Shown one piece after another: positions 49,201-61,777 of a stretch of 64,000 nucleotides of DNA. The translations under genes were made by a program, and so were the position numbers. Each line of letters starts with the position of its first letter. The first letter of the stretch is position 1. The stretch comes from Lichenostomus cassidix (lineage: Eukaryota; Chordata; Aves; Passeriformes; Meliphagidae), in the NCBI GenBank assembly GCA_008360975.2, contig CM039199.1:4787598-4851597 (forward strand). Reading direction: 5' to 3'. The notes under the pieces were generated by a model. That model was not told the DNA's origin and made no database searches. It saw nothing but the letters and a program-made list of their open reading frames with translations.

Positions 49201-52200
49201 CTCTCCTCCAGCACAGCAGCTTATTATGGGCTGTTGGGTTTCATTTTTTCCAACAATGTGCTTAATTGATTTTTTTTTAGTTCTATGCCTCATCAGAGAT
49301 TTCTATTCAGGTCCTGATGTCAAGGAGAGCTTTGCCACACACAGTAGGCTGTAGCTCATGGACTGGTAATGAACCATCATGTTACAAATTGCAACTGCAT
49401 TGTCAGGCTGGACAGTGAGCTGGTGCAGAGCCATTCAGGCCACACCTGCACCCCACAGCACATTGTTTCTCTTGCCTGTAATTACCTACATCCTGGAGTG
49501 GTTAGAGTGCTACATGAACCATTAAAAGTGGAATTTTTTTTAGAATAGGGGGTACTGTTCAAGAAGAAGCTCAAGAGTGCTAAAAGCAGGAGCAGAGGAA
49601 AGGTAAGGAAGTTGGTGGAAGAGATAAAGAGGTCGGTAGAAGGGATAAGAAGGATGGTAGAAGGGCTAAGGAGGTTGGTAGGACATCCATATAATGGTGT
49701 GGACAGGAAGGCTCATTATACTGCATAGAAAAATTTAGAGTAATAAAGGGAGAGACTTTGCATCCTTTTTTGGGGAGAGGACACCAACAAACTGAGTTTG
49801 AGGGCTGCCATCTGCTGAAGGTCCAGGTTACTCTGAGTAATCTATCAGAACTGTTTCTGCTGTCAGTACATCAGCTTGGTGACGTTTCTCACCCTTTGCC
49901 AATGCCTAACTTTCCCAGTGGGAGCTGTTGTGGATGTGAACACAGTAAGCCATGGATATGTGGAATAAAGTGATGTCTGCCTGAGTGCAGAGATTGGAGC
50001 TCATATCTTAGATTCCACTAGAAGGCCTGACCAGAAACAAGCTCAGAGGGCTAACAACTAATGACCTTGTGAAGCCACAACCCAGTAATGGACACCAGGA
50101 AACAAACTTTGTTTTATCTGCCCCTCTTAGAGCACAGGATAAGAACACAAAGTACTGACTGTGCATGTGTGACAATGTCTGGGATGTGCTGGGCCAGGAG
50201 CCTCGGGGGCTGCTGCTGTGCTTTAATGAGCTCTCTGGTGCCACAGCCTTAGAGGGTGACTGTGACTGTGACTCAGGCAGAGTTGCCAGCTAGCAGGAGA
50301 AGAGCCAGATGAGCAGCGGTGTCACTACCTGCTTCTCTTCTGTGTCCCACAGCTGCATCCTATGACAAGCGAATTGCACTCTGGGATATTGGGATTCCAG
50401 ACTGTGACTACAATTTCAAAGCAAGGTAAAGGTTCAAAAACCAGACGTGGCCAGTCCAGGAGCCTGTAACTATCACGTTGCAGCACCACTTAACTGCTTG
50501 TTCTCTGCTTTTTTTTAGCCAGCTGCTGGTGCTGGAAGCAGCCTCTATCCCCCTACGGCTTGCCCTGGTCCCCACCTGCCCAGAGCAGTACCTGCTGGCA
50601 GGCTGTGAAGATGGCTGCTTTGCCTGGAACATAAAACTGGATAAGGGACAAAAAAGCAGGTGAGAATCACAAGCTGGGGGCATGCATTTGCTTTCCATAA
50701 CAAGAATGGATAGTCCTAGCAAAGGGTTGATTTCTAACTGAGGAGGTTTGAGCAAAAGCAGCATGTCCTACCAAACTTAAAACATTCTCCCCTTCCCACA
50801 GTGGCCAGAAAAAATAGGAGAATGATTCTCAGGGAATGTTCAGAGCTTGTATTAAAGCTCTGGTCTACAGGTGTTGCAGGCTGCTTTGCAGGAAGGCTGG
50901 CAGGAATGTAATCCAATACCCCAAAACTTAAGGGTGTGTCATCTCCAGGTAGTGTAACGGAGTGTGAATTTTTGGATCGATTTCCAGTCTCACAGCAAAG
51001 CCTTCCCTGCTCCTGCTACGTGAGGTAACCCAGGAGACTGGCACTCTGTGGGAGCTCAGGAAAAAATTACAAGGAAAAAACAAGTAAAGTCATGCCCTAC
51101 TGACAAATACTAATCCTGATCCCTGCACAAGAGATGGAGTGAAACAGCAAACTCTTGAGCAAATTGGCATTTTAATACACCCAGTTGACCAAAAGTGTAA
51201 ATTCAAGTGGGAATTCACCTGAGCATGGGAAGAGACTCACTAACACATAGTTTTCCTTCTGGGCTCTGCACTGGGCTGTCCTTTCACTGCTGGCTGCTCA
51301 GGACTTGCCTCATTTCACCCTTCCCCCTACTCTAGGCCTTTTGAAGCCATATTCCAGTTTCCTGATGATGAAAGCATGACAACATCGCACAGGGTTGACG
51401 GTTTGGCTTTTCTCAATGATGATGTTGTTGGTGAGTATAAACACAACAACCCAATCCTAAAAACAGTGGGGCACCTCAGCATGTGCAGGGTGAAGCCAAC
51501 ACGACAAGGAGAGGGGCTGAATGAGTGTGACAACCTCTTCTTTAGCTTTGTGGGGGCTACACAGGATGGAGTTGTCTCCCAGAGTCACTTGTCTTTCTCA
51601 AAATTGTGGTCAACAGTGCAAACCCATGTCTGGACAGGACTGGAAATCAGATGGATCCATCCTCAAGAGCACACTTGGCCAAGTAACACCAGTGTGGAAG
51701 GGAGGAGAGTTCCTTTCTAGTCAAGGGCTGATGGCAGGAGTATTTTTTTTCAGGGGAGCTGGGGTTTCCACATAATGGGCTGGGTCTTTCTGAATAGCTT
51801 ATGCTTGTTCTGCAGCTCAGGAATATAAGCATAGCACTGAAAATCTCTCTGCAATCTCCAATTATCCTGAAATAAGGTAAAGCAGGTGGGAACAGTTGCT
51901 GCTGGACCAGATCCCACATCTTAAAAGCCACATTCTGGATGGGCCACCTTTGTCTCACTGTATTTTTCTTCTCAGCAGCTGACACAGCCTCTCCCTCCCT
52001 TTCTTCCCTAGTTTCCAAGAGCTCCAAACCAGGATGCATATACTTGTGGAGCTGGAGCAGGTCTTTTGACACCAAGGGAAAAGGATGCCAGCGGACAATG
52101 TCTGCAGTTATTCTGGCTGAGCTGGAGTGGTCCACAACAGACATGTCCTACCTGACACTCAGCACCTGCCCAGGTAGGCAGCACTCATCCACAGGATTTT

Positions 52201-54022
52201 CCCAGTTCTCCATGGCTCCACTGACCCACCAGAACACCCCAGAGCTGGAGGCAGAGGCCTGGATTTCAGAGCTCTGCTCTCCCCTCTGCAGTGCAGCTCC
52301 AGCACTGCGCAGCCTCAGCCCAGCACCAGCTGGATGGAAATAACACAAGTAATAAATAATTACAGCTGCACCATCTGCCCTACAAGGGGGAACAGCCAAG
52401 GCTGGGGGGTCTTTCTTGCACAGGTTTTCAAAGCACAAAGCTCAGGGCTGGGGCGTGTGGAGCCACTGTGATGCTGAGTGCATCTGTGGGCAGCAATGGC
52501 ACACACTGGGCAGCTGGTTTTGGAGACTGACAAGGAACAGACACACCTGATCTGACCAGCACTTCCCAAATCCAGTTTTAAAAAAGTCAGGAGAAATTCC
52601 AAAGCATTTGGCACTAGTTCTTCTACACAAAAGATAGCTGGTATATCTTCAAATTAGTTCTTCACAGCAAGGTATATCCATATTTTTGTGCTGGAAAGGG
52701 AATTTTGCTGAAATATGGCACCCTCCATTAGGATCCTGCAGCATTGCCTGGAGCTCTGCTCCACAGCAGAACAGACTTCCAGTTCCACACTCATTTTCCT
52801 GCTTTTTCTTCTGCTCTCACAGCAAAAGCCTACGTGTTCTGTGGGGATGAGAAGGGCAGTGTGTGGATGTACAACCTCTCCAGCTACACCACAGCCTGGG
52901 GCTCTCCAAAGGGCAAGCGCTCGGAGCGGAGGATCTCTCCCACACAGGTAGGGCTCAGCTCCCCTTTGGGGCCTCCCTTCCACCCCCAGGCAGCTGATCC
53001 CAGACTCCTGAGCAGGTTTATCCCAGAATATGCTTTGTGTTTTCACACCAGACACTCACAAGCAATTAACAGCAATCTCCAGAGTGTGGCCAAGGCCATT
53101 CACAGGGATAGGAATGAGGAGCTGCAAAGCCAGTTTTCATCTCCTGCAGCTCTTCCTAAAAGGGCCCTAAAGAACTGGTGGTTAAACTGGGGAGTCCAAC
53201 AGCACAGGTACCACATCCCTGAGGGAGGGGAGGGAAGCCAGAGTCAAGAGTCTATGTTCCCAGGGAGCAAAGGGCTTACTGCTTCCCTATGCTCACTCCC
53301 CCATTTTCTGCCCACTATTTCCCTCTGGAGACAGTTCTCTTTGGGACAGTCACTGTTCCCTTGCCTGTCCTTCTGAAAGGACAGTCACACACACTCTCAA
53401 AGGCTCTCATCCACTGCTCTGGAGCTACATCAGACATAGCTATGAAGTGGCCCAGTGTTCCATTATTTATTCAGTGAAAGGCTTGTGCAGTCATTGGAAG
53501 AGGCTGCAAAGGGAGGTGATGGAGTCCCCATCCCTAGAGGTGGCACTCAGCACTCCAGTCTGGTTGACAAGGTGGTGCTCAGAGGTTGGACTTGATGCTC
53601 TGGGAGGTCTTTTCCAGCCTCTGTGATTCTGTGATTCCACAGGATCTTTGGAAGAGCACTGCCAAATCACCAATCAGTTCCTCTGGGCCTGCCAGGCAGC
53701 TGCTTTCACTTGTCCCTCCCTGCTCAAGCCACTCTGCACCAAACCATGGCCCTTCAGGAGTATCACAAAGCTCCACCAGCCCCTCAGAAAAGGGAGCAGC
53801 CTCTAACTCAGGTTCCTCAGGGCTTCCCATGGATCCATCACCCCCTCAGACTCATCACCAGCCACTCTGTTCTCCCCACAGATCCTCAAGTGGCCGGAGC
53901 TCCGGGTGAACGGGGAGCAGCCTCCCGAAATCCTGGTGAACAACGTGGTAGCAGACCCTGCCTTCACCTACCTTGTTGTCCTGACCAGTGTCAACATCAC
54001 AGCAATCTGGAAGAAGTCATAG
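40216..54022 (+). CDS. LRWD1: Leucine-rich repeat and WD repeat-containing protein 1 (ORCA), complete
   Basis: ORC-associated protein that stabilises origin recognition complex on chromatin and binds repressive histone marks. Fifteen coding exons join without a break: 40216-40295, 42250-42484, 43660-43779, 45066-45218, 45958-46107, 46749-47090, 47722-47848, 48095-48204, 48644-48851, 50353-50425, 50519-50659, 51336-51430, 52012-52173, 52823-52947, 53882-54022, giving 753 residues. Residues 1-27 (MSKITTELLLERAVPRSTRL...) precede leucine-rich repeats (LQKLDLSDN, LRVLNCNNNKLEDV, LEELTYENN; about 28-145). A helical part follows (VTAHWEKFF, YGPSSLSEFTRWR), then an acidic/basic linker (about 200-360) with NLS-like PSKRKRNHSKS, then WD40 blades (SYDKRIALWDIG, YLWSWS, VFCGDEKGSVWMYN). 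It ends ITAIWKKS. Human is about 647 aa; the extra length is in the linker. Start has A at -3. Confidence 0.96.
42798..43050 (-). mobile_element. CR1 LINE 3' fragment in LRWD1 intron 2, minus orientation
   Basis: Reverse-complement CR1 3' end: ATAGAATCACAGAATCACAA at 42801, TTCCAGCACCTGCCAGGGGC, GGACACCTTCCACTATCCC, CAATCTGGCCTTAAACACTT, and GCTTTTTCCTAATATCTG. Diverged and non-coding, inserted opposite to LRWD1 transcription. Confidence 0.9.
45264..45362. repeat. 22-bp tandem repeat in LRWD1 intron 4
   Basis: Four copies of ATGGATTGGCTTAAAACACT plus CC, starting at 45264, 45286, 45308 and 45330, then half a copy. The first two are identical, the third ends in CT, and the fourth has GTGGATTTGG. 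The array begins 45 bases after the exon 4 donor. Confidence 0.92.
49604..49682. repeat. 21-bp tandem repeat in LRWD1 intron 9
   Basis: About 3.7 purine-rich copies of a TAAGGAGGTTGGTAGAAGGG-type 21-mer starting at 49604, 49625, 49646 and 49667, with several substitutions between copies. Confidence 0.85.
53480..53640 (+). mobile_element. CR1 LINE 3' fragment in LRWD1 last intron
   Basis: Plus-orientation CR1 3' end: GGAAGAGGCTGCAAAGGGAG, GGTGATGGAGTCCCCATCCC, GAGGTTGGACTTGATGCTCT, TCTTTTCCAGCCTCTGTGAT and TCTGTGATTCC. It lies about 240 bases ahead of the last LRWD1 exon. Confidence 0.88.
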
Positions 54023-54252
54023 TCCCCTGTGCCACAGTTTCACCCCCGTGCTTTGACCTAGTGCAGTATTAGTGACTGTTTACCCATGTGCCCATGAACG
54101 TTTTCTAGACCAGCTTTATGTGCAAGATTGAAGGAAAAGACAAAAAAAAAAAAGGTAAGAGTTTGTTAAACTCATCAAGTCATTGTAAACATCCGGTTTC
54201 TTTTACTGTAAGTTTTCACAATTTGTGCATTTGTTTTATAGAGATGACACTT

Positions 54253-54258
54253 AATAAA
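54253..54258 (+). terminator. LRWD1: Poly(A) signal of LRWD1
   Basis: AATAAA 231 bases after the stop codon, followed by GGTTCAGTTGGCAGTGCCTGG as a possible GU-rich element. This gives a 3'UTR of about 255 bases. An A-run at 54140-54153 within it could prime oligo-dT artefacts. Confidence 0.75.
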
Positions 54259-54412
54259 ACAAAATACTGGTTCAGTTGGCAGTGCCTGGACTTTTTGGCA
54301 GGAAAAGCAGAGTTCATCTACAGCTGTCACTAGAATTGTACCCACAATAACCTCCCCATCAGCCCAGGACAAATATTTTCCTTCAGGCACCAATTAGAAA
54401 ACTAAAAATCAC

Positions 54413-54418
54413 TTTAAT
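54413..54418 (-). terminator. POLR2J: Candidate poly(A) signal of POLR2J
   Basis: TTTAAT on the plus strand gives the common variant ATTAAA on the minus strand, 222 bases past the POLR2J stop. No canonical AATAAA lies nearer on that strand. A minus-strand GATAAA at about 54450 is an alternative. Confidence 0.5.
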
Positions 54419-54639
54419 GACTTATCCACCAAATCCAACAAGACATTTATCCTCTTGGCAAAGTGCCTGCCTGCTATTAAAAACAAACTCCAAATATTGC
54501 TGCTGCTGCTGTCAAAAGTTAAACAGAAGTGGGTCAAGGGGGAAATATTTGCCATGAATGGGAGGTTTAAATATTTCATCCAACTAACAGATACATCATT
54601 CTGCCTCAGAAGTAACAGTTCTGCTCCAGAGGGAGTATT

Positions 54640-55777
<1,138 letters not shown>

Positions 55778-55850
55778 CCCGCCGTTGCTATGGCGGCCGC
55801 CGCTTCACTTCCGCCGAAGTCACTTCCGCACGCTCATCTTTGGTACCTGT
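55778..55850 (-). promoter_or_regulatory. POLR2J: POLR2J promoter with ETS and YY1 elements
   Basis: Just upstream of the start codon on the minus strand lie two CACTTCCG ETS-family cores (plus-strand 55806-55813 and 55821-55828). A YY1-like CTATGGCGGC is at about 55788-55797. TATA-less GC-rich context, typical of housekeeping polymerase subunit genes. Factor assignment is from motif match only. Confidence 0.6.
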
Positions 55851-55989
55851 TTCTACAGCGCCCCCAGGCGGGCGGGAGGACTCGGCAAAGGCACCGGTGG
55901 CACCAGTTACCGCAGGTGACAGGGGACGGACGGCAGCAACGGCAGGGGTGGCTGCGTCATCAGAGCCACCTCTAGGCTCATCGGTGATG

Positions 55990-56345
55990 GCAGGAGGAGA
56001 ACACACACCAGCGACACCAATTGTGGTGTCCCCACTGGAGCCACCACCGCGCTGACCACCAGAAATGACACCAGCAGGGCCATGGGTGATGGCACCAGTG
56101 CCACCAGCAGCATCAGCAGTGCCAGGAGCAGAGACCCCAGGGATGCCACCACTCCAGCAGAATCAGCAGTGATGGCACCAGTGCAGTAGCCACCAGTAGA
56201 GCCACCAGCAGTGTTTTCACCAGGCCACCAACAGACCCTCCAGTGATGCCATCACCCATCGGGTCACCAGAAACGGCAGCAGCAGGGACATCAGCGATGG
56301 CAGCAGTGCCACCATCAGTAGCACCACCAGTGCCACCAGCAGGGC
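55990..56345. repeat. Degenerate ACCAGCAGTG-type minisatellite between POLR2J and RASA4
   Basis: Dozens of short, imperfect units built on CCACCAG, CAGCAGTG and GATGGCACCAGTG, with a loose 9-bp or 18-bp rhythm. Examples are GATGGCACCAGTGCC at 56089 and 56172, and GATGGCAGCAGTGCC at 56296. Translation gives biased A/T/S/P or V/L/A strings with no family likeness. It fills most of the spacer between the two genes. Confidence 0.75.
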
Positions 56346-56422
56346 TCTGGCCAGTCCCCCACCCAGTGCCTGTCCCCATCCCCAGCAGACAGACAGGACA
56401 GTGCTGCAGGGTACAAAGTGCC

Positions 56423-56428
56423 TTTATT
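56423..56428 (-). terminator. RASA4: Poly(A) signal of RASA4
   Basis: TTTATT on the plus strand, i.e. AATAAA on the minus strand, 62 bases after the RASA4 stop codon. It gives a very short 3'UTR (about 80-90 bases). Confidence 0.75.
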
Positions 56429-56490
56429 GCCACCACCGTGGTCCCCGAGGCGGGAGGACCCCGACCCCCCGCGGGGGGACACTGGGTGTC

Positions 56491-59400
56491 TCACGTCTGC
56501 AGCTGCAGCAGGGCGGGGCTCGGCGGCTCCGGGGGCTGTGCCTGGCGGTGACAACTCTCCAGGTCCCCCAGCACCCCGAAGAGCCGCCTCAGCCCCTCGG
56601 GCAGGGGGGCGTCTGCGGGAGAGAGGAGGGACAGTGACAGTGAGACCCCCTGGGGAGCATCCCCACACCACCACCGCCTGCCCTGACCCCTGGGGACATC
56701 TCCCCACCAGAACATCCCCCGAGGGCTCCCAAAACCTCCAGCCTACCTTCCCCGCGGGGGCCATTCTGGGCTTCCTCAGGCTCCAGCAGCTCCCAGTACT
56801 TTTCCCTGGGGAGAGGGCGAGGAGAGGAACAGGCCCTTGGCGGGAGGATAAGGGGGTGCAGCTGAGGTGCAGGGGGGTCTCCCGGCGGCAGGGACTCACC
56901 TGAGGGTCCCCCGGAGGCCCTGGAGGTGGTGGAAGAGGCGCTGAGCCTCCACCGTGGGGTCCAGAGGGTCACTCCAGTCCTGCAGGGTCACACCGTGCCG
57001 GGTCCTGTCACATCCCAACCCTGCGGGACAGCACGGTCACCATCCGGGGGACCCCCGAGCACCCCTGGGAGGCTCCGGGGCCACCTCCCCGTACCTGTCC
57101 TGTCCCGCTGGTGGCAGCAGCTCCACTTGTCGCCGCGGAACACGCCGGGGTGGTAGGAGCGGAGCACGCGGGGGTTGTTGCCGCACACCTTGCGCAGGGC
57201 TGACAGCCACTGGTTGAGCTCGTTGACACACTGCGGGGTTGGGGACAGTCAGAGGGACGCCCGGGGCTGTGACACCGCCAGGGCTGTGACACCGCCAGGG
57301 CTGTCCCCGCCGTCCCCGCCCCACCTTGCACTGCAGGTAGGCTGTCTCCTGCTGCCCGCCCGGGTCCATGTAGACCACCTGCATGACGTGCGAGTTCCCG
57401 AAGCTCTTCTCCTCCACCTTCTCGGCCGCCAGGATGTCGCCCAGAGCGATGGCACCCATACGCTGCCGGAGGGGACAACACACTTAGGGCCTCAGTGCCA
57501 CCCCGCTGCCACCCCCCGCCCCTCCAGCACCTCCTACCTCCGCGCTGGGGCTCTTGCCGAAGCTGAGGGACTCCGCGGTGAGGCAGAAGTGCAGTTTCTT
57601 GCCAGCAGCAGCGGCCAGCAGCGGCCCCTTGCCCCGCGCCTTGTGTACAAGGAGCAGCCCTTCCTTCACCACGGCCGGGGGAGTCCCCAGCGGCTTCCCC
57701 TCGCCCTCCTCCTCGCCGCTGTCCCGCTCCGTGCCCACCAGGCGGGCGATGAAGTCCCTCATGCGGGCGGTGCCCTGCTGCAGGGCGGGCAGCAGAGGGG
57801 ACAGCCAGCTTTCCTTGGCGCGCCCTGCCGCTGGCTCCATGTTCCCCACCAGCTGGATGGCCTGCAGACCCCGGGGGTGGCAGTGTCACCCCCAGAACAC
57901 CCAGCTGTCCCCCGGAAGAAACAGCCGGGCGCCTCAACCCCCCCCCCCCCGCGGTGTCCCCTGTCCCACCTTGGCCAGCAGCAGCAGCGTGCGGCTTGTC
58001 CTCGCGTCCGCGTGGCTGTCGCGCAGCTGGAACAGCTTGGGGGTCATGACGGCCGGCGAGAAGAAGCGCAGGCAGAGGAAGCTGGTGACAGCCACAAATT
58101 TGGCGTGCTGTGACCACCGAGGGGGTGGGGAAGACACGTGAGGGTCTCTCCCAGCGTGGGACAGCCCCACACAGGGCGAGGCACCAGTGTCCAGGGCTGC
58201 TGTTTGCCCCGCTCGCTGCCCCTCTGGCCAAGAGAGGACCCCACTGACCACAGCTGGGGACCGTACCCAGTGAGCCCTGTCCCCTGGGGGTGTCCCTGCT
58301 TGACCCCACGCCACCCTCCTGCCACAGCCCGACCTGGTGCTGCGGGAAGCGCTCCCCGACGCGCTGGAAGAGCTGGCGGAAGGCGGCGCGGATGACAGGG
58401 GGACACGCCGGCGCCGACCTGACGATGGCGTCCAGGAGCTCGCCCAGGTAGGACTGGAGGTGCTGGCGGCCCTGCTCGATCACCTCGCCCTCCGTCTGCA
58501 CCCGGTGCAGCCCCGAGCACCTGCGGGCACCGCCACTGTCACCCGCAGTGCTGGGGACACCCCCGCCCTGCCGCCCCACGAGCCCCTTACCCAACGTCTT
58601 TGATCTCCACCTTGCCTGGGTCCAGCTCCACGTATTTCTTCTCCTCGAACACGCGGGCGATGGTGGGTCCCAGGACAGAGTGCAGGTATGGCATCCCTGT
58701 CACCTGCCGAGGGACCACACAGGGGACAGTGATGGGTCACAGGTTTGGCACCCGACACCCTCAGGGTCACCCAGGGGATTTTCTCCAGACTCCCAGCCCC
58801 GGGGGAAGGCACAGCCACAGCAGCATTCTCAGTCCTTCCCCCGGGAAGAGCAGGTTTTGGGTGTTGTGGCACCTTGAGGAAGGACTCCATTGACTTCGAG
58901 GCCAGGGAGTTGCTCCGGAACAAAGTGTTTGGCTCACCTGCAAAACAGGAGAGGGTCCATGGCCTGAGGATGGACACAGGTCACCCACAGGGCAGCTGCA
59001 GTCATGGGGGGCATTCCAGAGGCTGTGCCTTTCCCCCCTGGCCCTTTCCATGGGGGTTATGGGGATTTCCTGACCTCAAAGCCCCTTGCTCCTCCACCAG
59101 CCTCAGCCCAGGAATTGCTGGGATGAACCCCACAGATTCCACAGTGTGATGGCTGAACCTCAACCATCACTCCCAAAAAATCCCCACACAAGGCCCTAGA
59201 GGTTTTCCAGCCCCAGGAGATAATTGGAAGCCTCCAGCTCTGCTCCCCACTCCAGCCTTACAGGGCTTGGCGAGCTCCAGCTCGAAGAGCAGGTCCAGGA
59301 ACTCCTTGACCATCCCTTGGCCCAGGAAGAGTTTGACCAAGTTGACAGCAACCTCCTGCCGGCACTCAGCCGTGGTGGTTTCATCCAGGAGGGTGACCAG

Positions 59401-61777
59401 GTGCACTTGGCCATCCTGGAGGAAAGAAGCACCATGGTGTAACAGCCCAAGGCACAGAGCTGGGAAATGTGGGTGCTCTGGCAGGGCTGGGCATGGACAC
59501 CTCACCTGGCGCCCTGACTTCACCTCCTGGCACAGCAGCTGGACCAGGGGCTGGTAGCAGTGGGAGGGAAGAACTGTCTCATCCCTCAGCTTCACCTGCA
59601 GCTGCAGTGAGCCAAGGCTGCCTCGGCGCCTGCAGGAGCACGGGGTGGGTGAATGGATGGAAGGGTTGACAGAAGGGTGGAGGGATGGAGGGATAAGTAC
59701 TTCACCAAGCAGAATGTCACCCGATACCCTAGGTTGCCCCTCCAAAGCAATGATGCTCCCCAGGAAAATCCCCCTCCCCAATGCCCCAGAGGGCACTGGG
59801 ACCAACCCCCAGCACACCCCAACAGCCTGTGCAAAACTCACCCATCCTCTATTGGCTTGGACTTGTCCGGCCACAGCCTGAACCAGCCCTCCTCCTGCCC
59901 AGCTGCTTCCAGCCCCTGGATGCTGAACACCACCTGGGAGGGGAAGGCAGGAGAGGGCTGGGTGTGCAGCCTGGCAGGATCCCAGCAGCAGTGACAGGGT
60001 TTGGGGGCTCACCTTGCCCAGGAAGTCGTTCCTGCCTACGAGGTCCCAGTCCCACACCTCCACACAGAGCTTCTCCCCAGCAGGCTCAGCCAGCTCGAAC
60101 TCAAAGGTCTCATTCCAGCGTGGGTAACAGGACTTCTTGACCACCTGCAAAGGCAACAGCTCTGTCCCCCCTCTCTGGGTGGATCTGTCCCTCAGGGACA
60201 CCAAGCTGGGGGTGCTGGGGGACAGGGATGGCTCTGGGCTTCCCCATGGGTTGATTCCACCTGCAATGGGAATCACTGAAGTGGCACTCACGGTGCTCTC
60301 CTGTGTCTTCCCGTTGTAGCGCAGGCGGACAAAGGGGTCAGAGGCACCATTCCGGTCCTTCCTGGCCAAATCCCTGTGGAGAAGAGGGAGAATTCCCCAG
60401 CAAGCTCCCAAAATACCTGTGGGCACCCATGGCACCCACTGCCCTCCTCGGCTGCCCTGAATCTCAAGATGCATGTCCCAAAGACCCCTGTCAGCTGCTG
60501 GGATGCTCTGCACCCAAAGGGCCAGATCCACCAGGGAAACTGAGTCACAGAGCAGCCTGGACTCATGCCCTGTGTCCCAGCTGCACACACAGCCCATCAC
60601 CCTCATGGCCCCTCTCACCTGGCCTCCAGCACGGAGCAGCGCAGCCGCCGGCTGCCCTGGCTGCCCAGCACCTCCACCCGCAAGTGGATCTCCCCCTGCA
60701 CCTCCTCATCAGGGTCCACCTCGCTGAGGCTCACCCAGCCACTGTATCCTGTGGGAAAAGGGGACACCCCCATGGAGGAGTGATCAGGAGAGTCCTTAGG
60801 AGCAGCTCAGCCAAGGGGTGGGAGATGAATCCCTGCTGGGATCTCCATCCACCTGTTTCCTACCCTTGGGGTGCTCTGCCAGCATGTCCCGGGTGATGCA
60901 GACCTTCCCAATGACATCATCACGGCTGGAAAACAAAAGTGGGAAGAAGGACATGGCATGGGATTGGTGCCCAGGTGGGACAGCTCCCTCTTTGAGGGGT
61001 CCTGGGCTGGGCCACCATAGTGTGCCTGTCCCCATGGAGCACATCAGCCACCCTCTGCTGCCAGCTGGACAATAACCTCAGGAATTAACTCCACCCAAAG
61101 CCCAGGGCAGTGTGGCCAGGTGGGGATTCTCTGATGTCTGCACCGTGCAGGGAACCAAAGCCACCAACAGAGTCCCCAAGCTGAGCCCCCACCATACCTG
61201 AGAGCATCCTCATCCATGACGTAGATGGAGATGCTGTGGAAGCTGGGCTGGAGCTGCACCTCATATTCCTCCCCCCAGAATGGGGACAGTGTCTTCCACA
61301 CCGTGGCAGTCCTGTGGGGCAGGTGGCACTGGTGACACGGGCAGGACTCCCTCTCTGGGGTACTCCCCAGCCCTGGAACGTTCCCAGCTTTGGGGGACAT
61401 GTGGCTGGGGACAGCACCCATCGTTTTGGACCCTCAGCTGGGGCAGGGATGAGTCTCTGTCCCTGTCCTTGTCCTGTCTTGTGGCTCTGGGCTGGCAGGA
61501 CACAGGTGTGGCTTACATGAGCTGTTAGACTCCTCTGTGCCCGGAGGAGCATCTCAGCCCAAAGCAGGGAATGATAATGAATGATAAATAATAATAAATA
61601 ATGATCATAGCAATCATAATAATAATGTGCCTGCAGCAGGGTAGATGGAAAAACCTGCCAGGAGCAAGGGTTTGGGGCTCCAGCAGGTTTGGGGACCAGC
61701 CAGGGACCTGGGCCACTCACCTGATGATGGCCTCATCGTCGATCTTCACGATGCAGTAGGGGTCACTGCTCCCCGTG
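56491..61777 (-). CDS. RASA4: Ras GTPase-activating protein 4 (CAPRI), lacking only its first coding exon
   Basis: Calcium-responsive Ras/Rap GAP that moves to the membrane through tandem C2 domains. Nineteen exons (transcript order): 61777-61721, 61311-61198, 60925-60864, 60748-60619, 60373-60292, 60144-60013, 59933-59842, 59629-59506, 59415-59262, 58937-58873, 58703-58591, 58520-58334, 58107-57970, 57861-57538, 57462-57325, 57230-57095, 57020-56900, 56805-56747, 56612-56491. All phases agree; they code 782 residues, and human is about 803. C2A has TGSSDPYCIV and MDEDAL. C2B has RKDRNGASDPF and WDWDLVGRNDFLGK, with the calcium-binding aspartates. The GAP domain has the arginine-finger region TLFRSNSLASKS and FLCLRFFSPAV. 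A PH domain is followed by a BTK zinc motif (YHPGVFRGDKWSCCHQ plus GC). The first base is the third base of a codon, so about 22 N-terminal residues lie further upstream. Confidence 0.95.
61569..61627. repeat. AAT/GATAAT-rich simple repeat in RASA4 intron
   Basis: Low-complexity stretch of AATGATAAT, AATAATAAAT and CATAATAATAAT between two RASA4 exons. It is AT-rich inside an otherwise GC-rich gene. Confidence 0.85.

Noticed and set aside
57008..58594. 528-codon minus-strand open frame in RASA4
   Set aside because: It reads through introns and leaves the RASA4 frame in places. The true product uses five spliced exons in this span with correct phases.
59167..60618. 483-codon minus-strand open frame in RASA4
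   Set aside because: It contains pieces of four true RASA4 exons but reads retained introns between them, without splicing.
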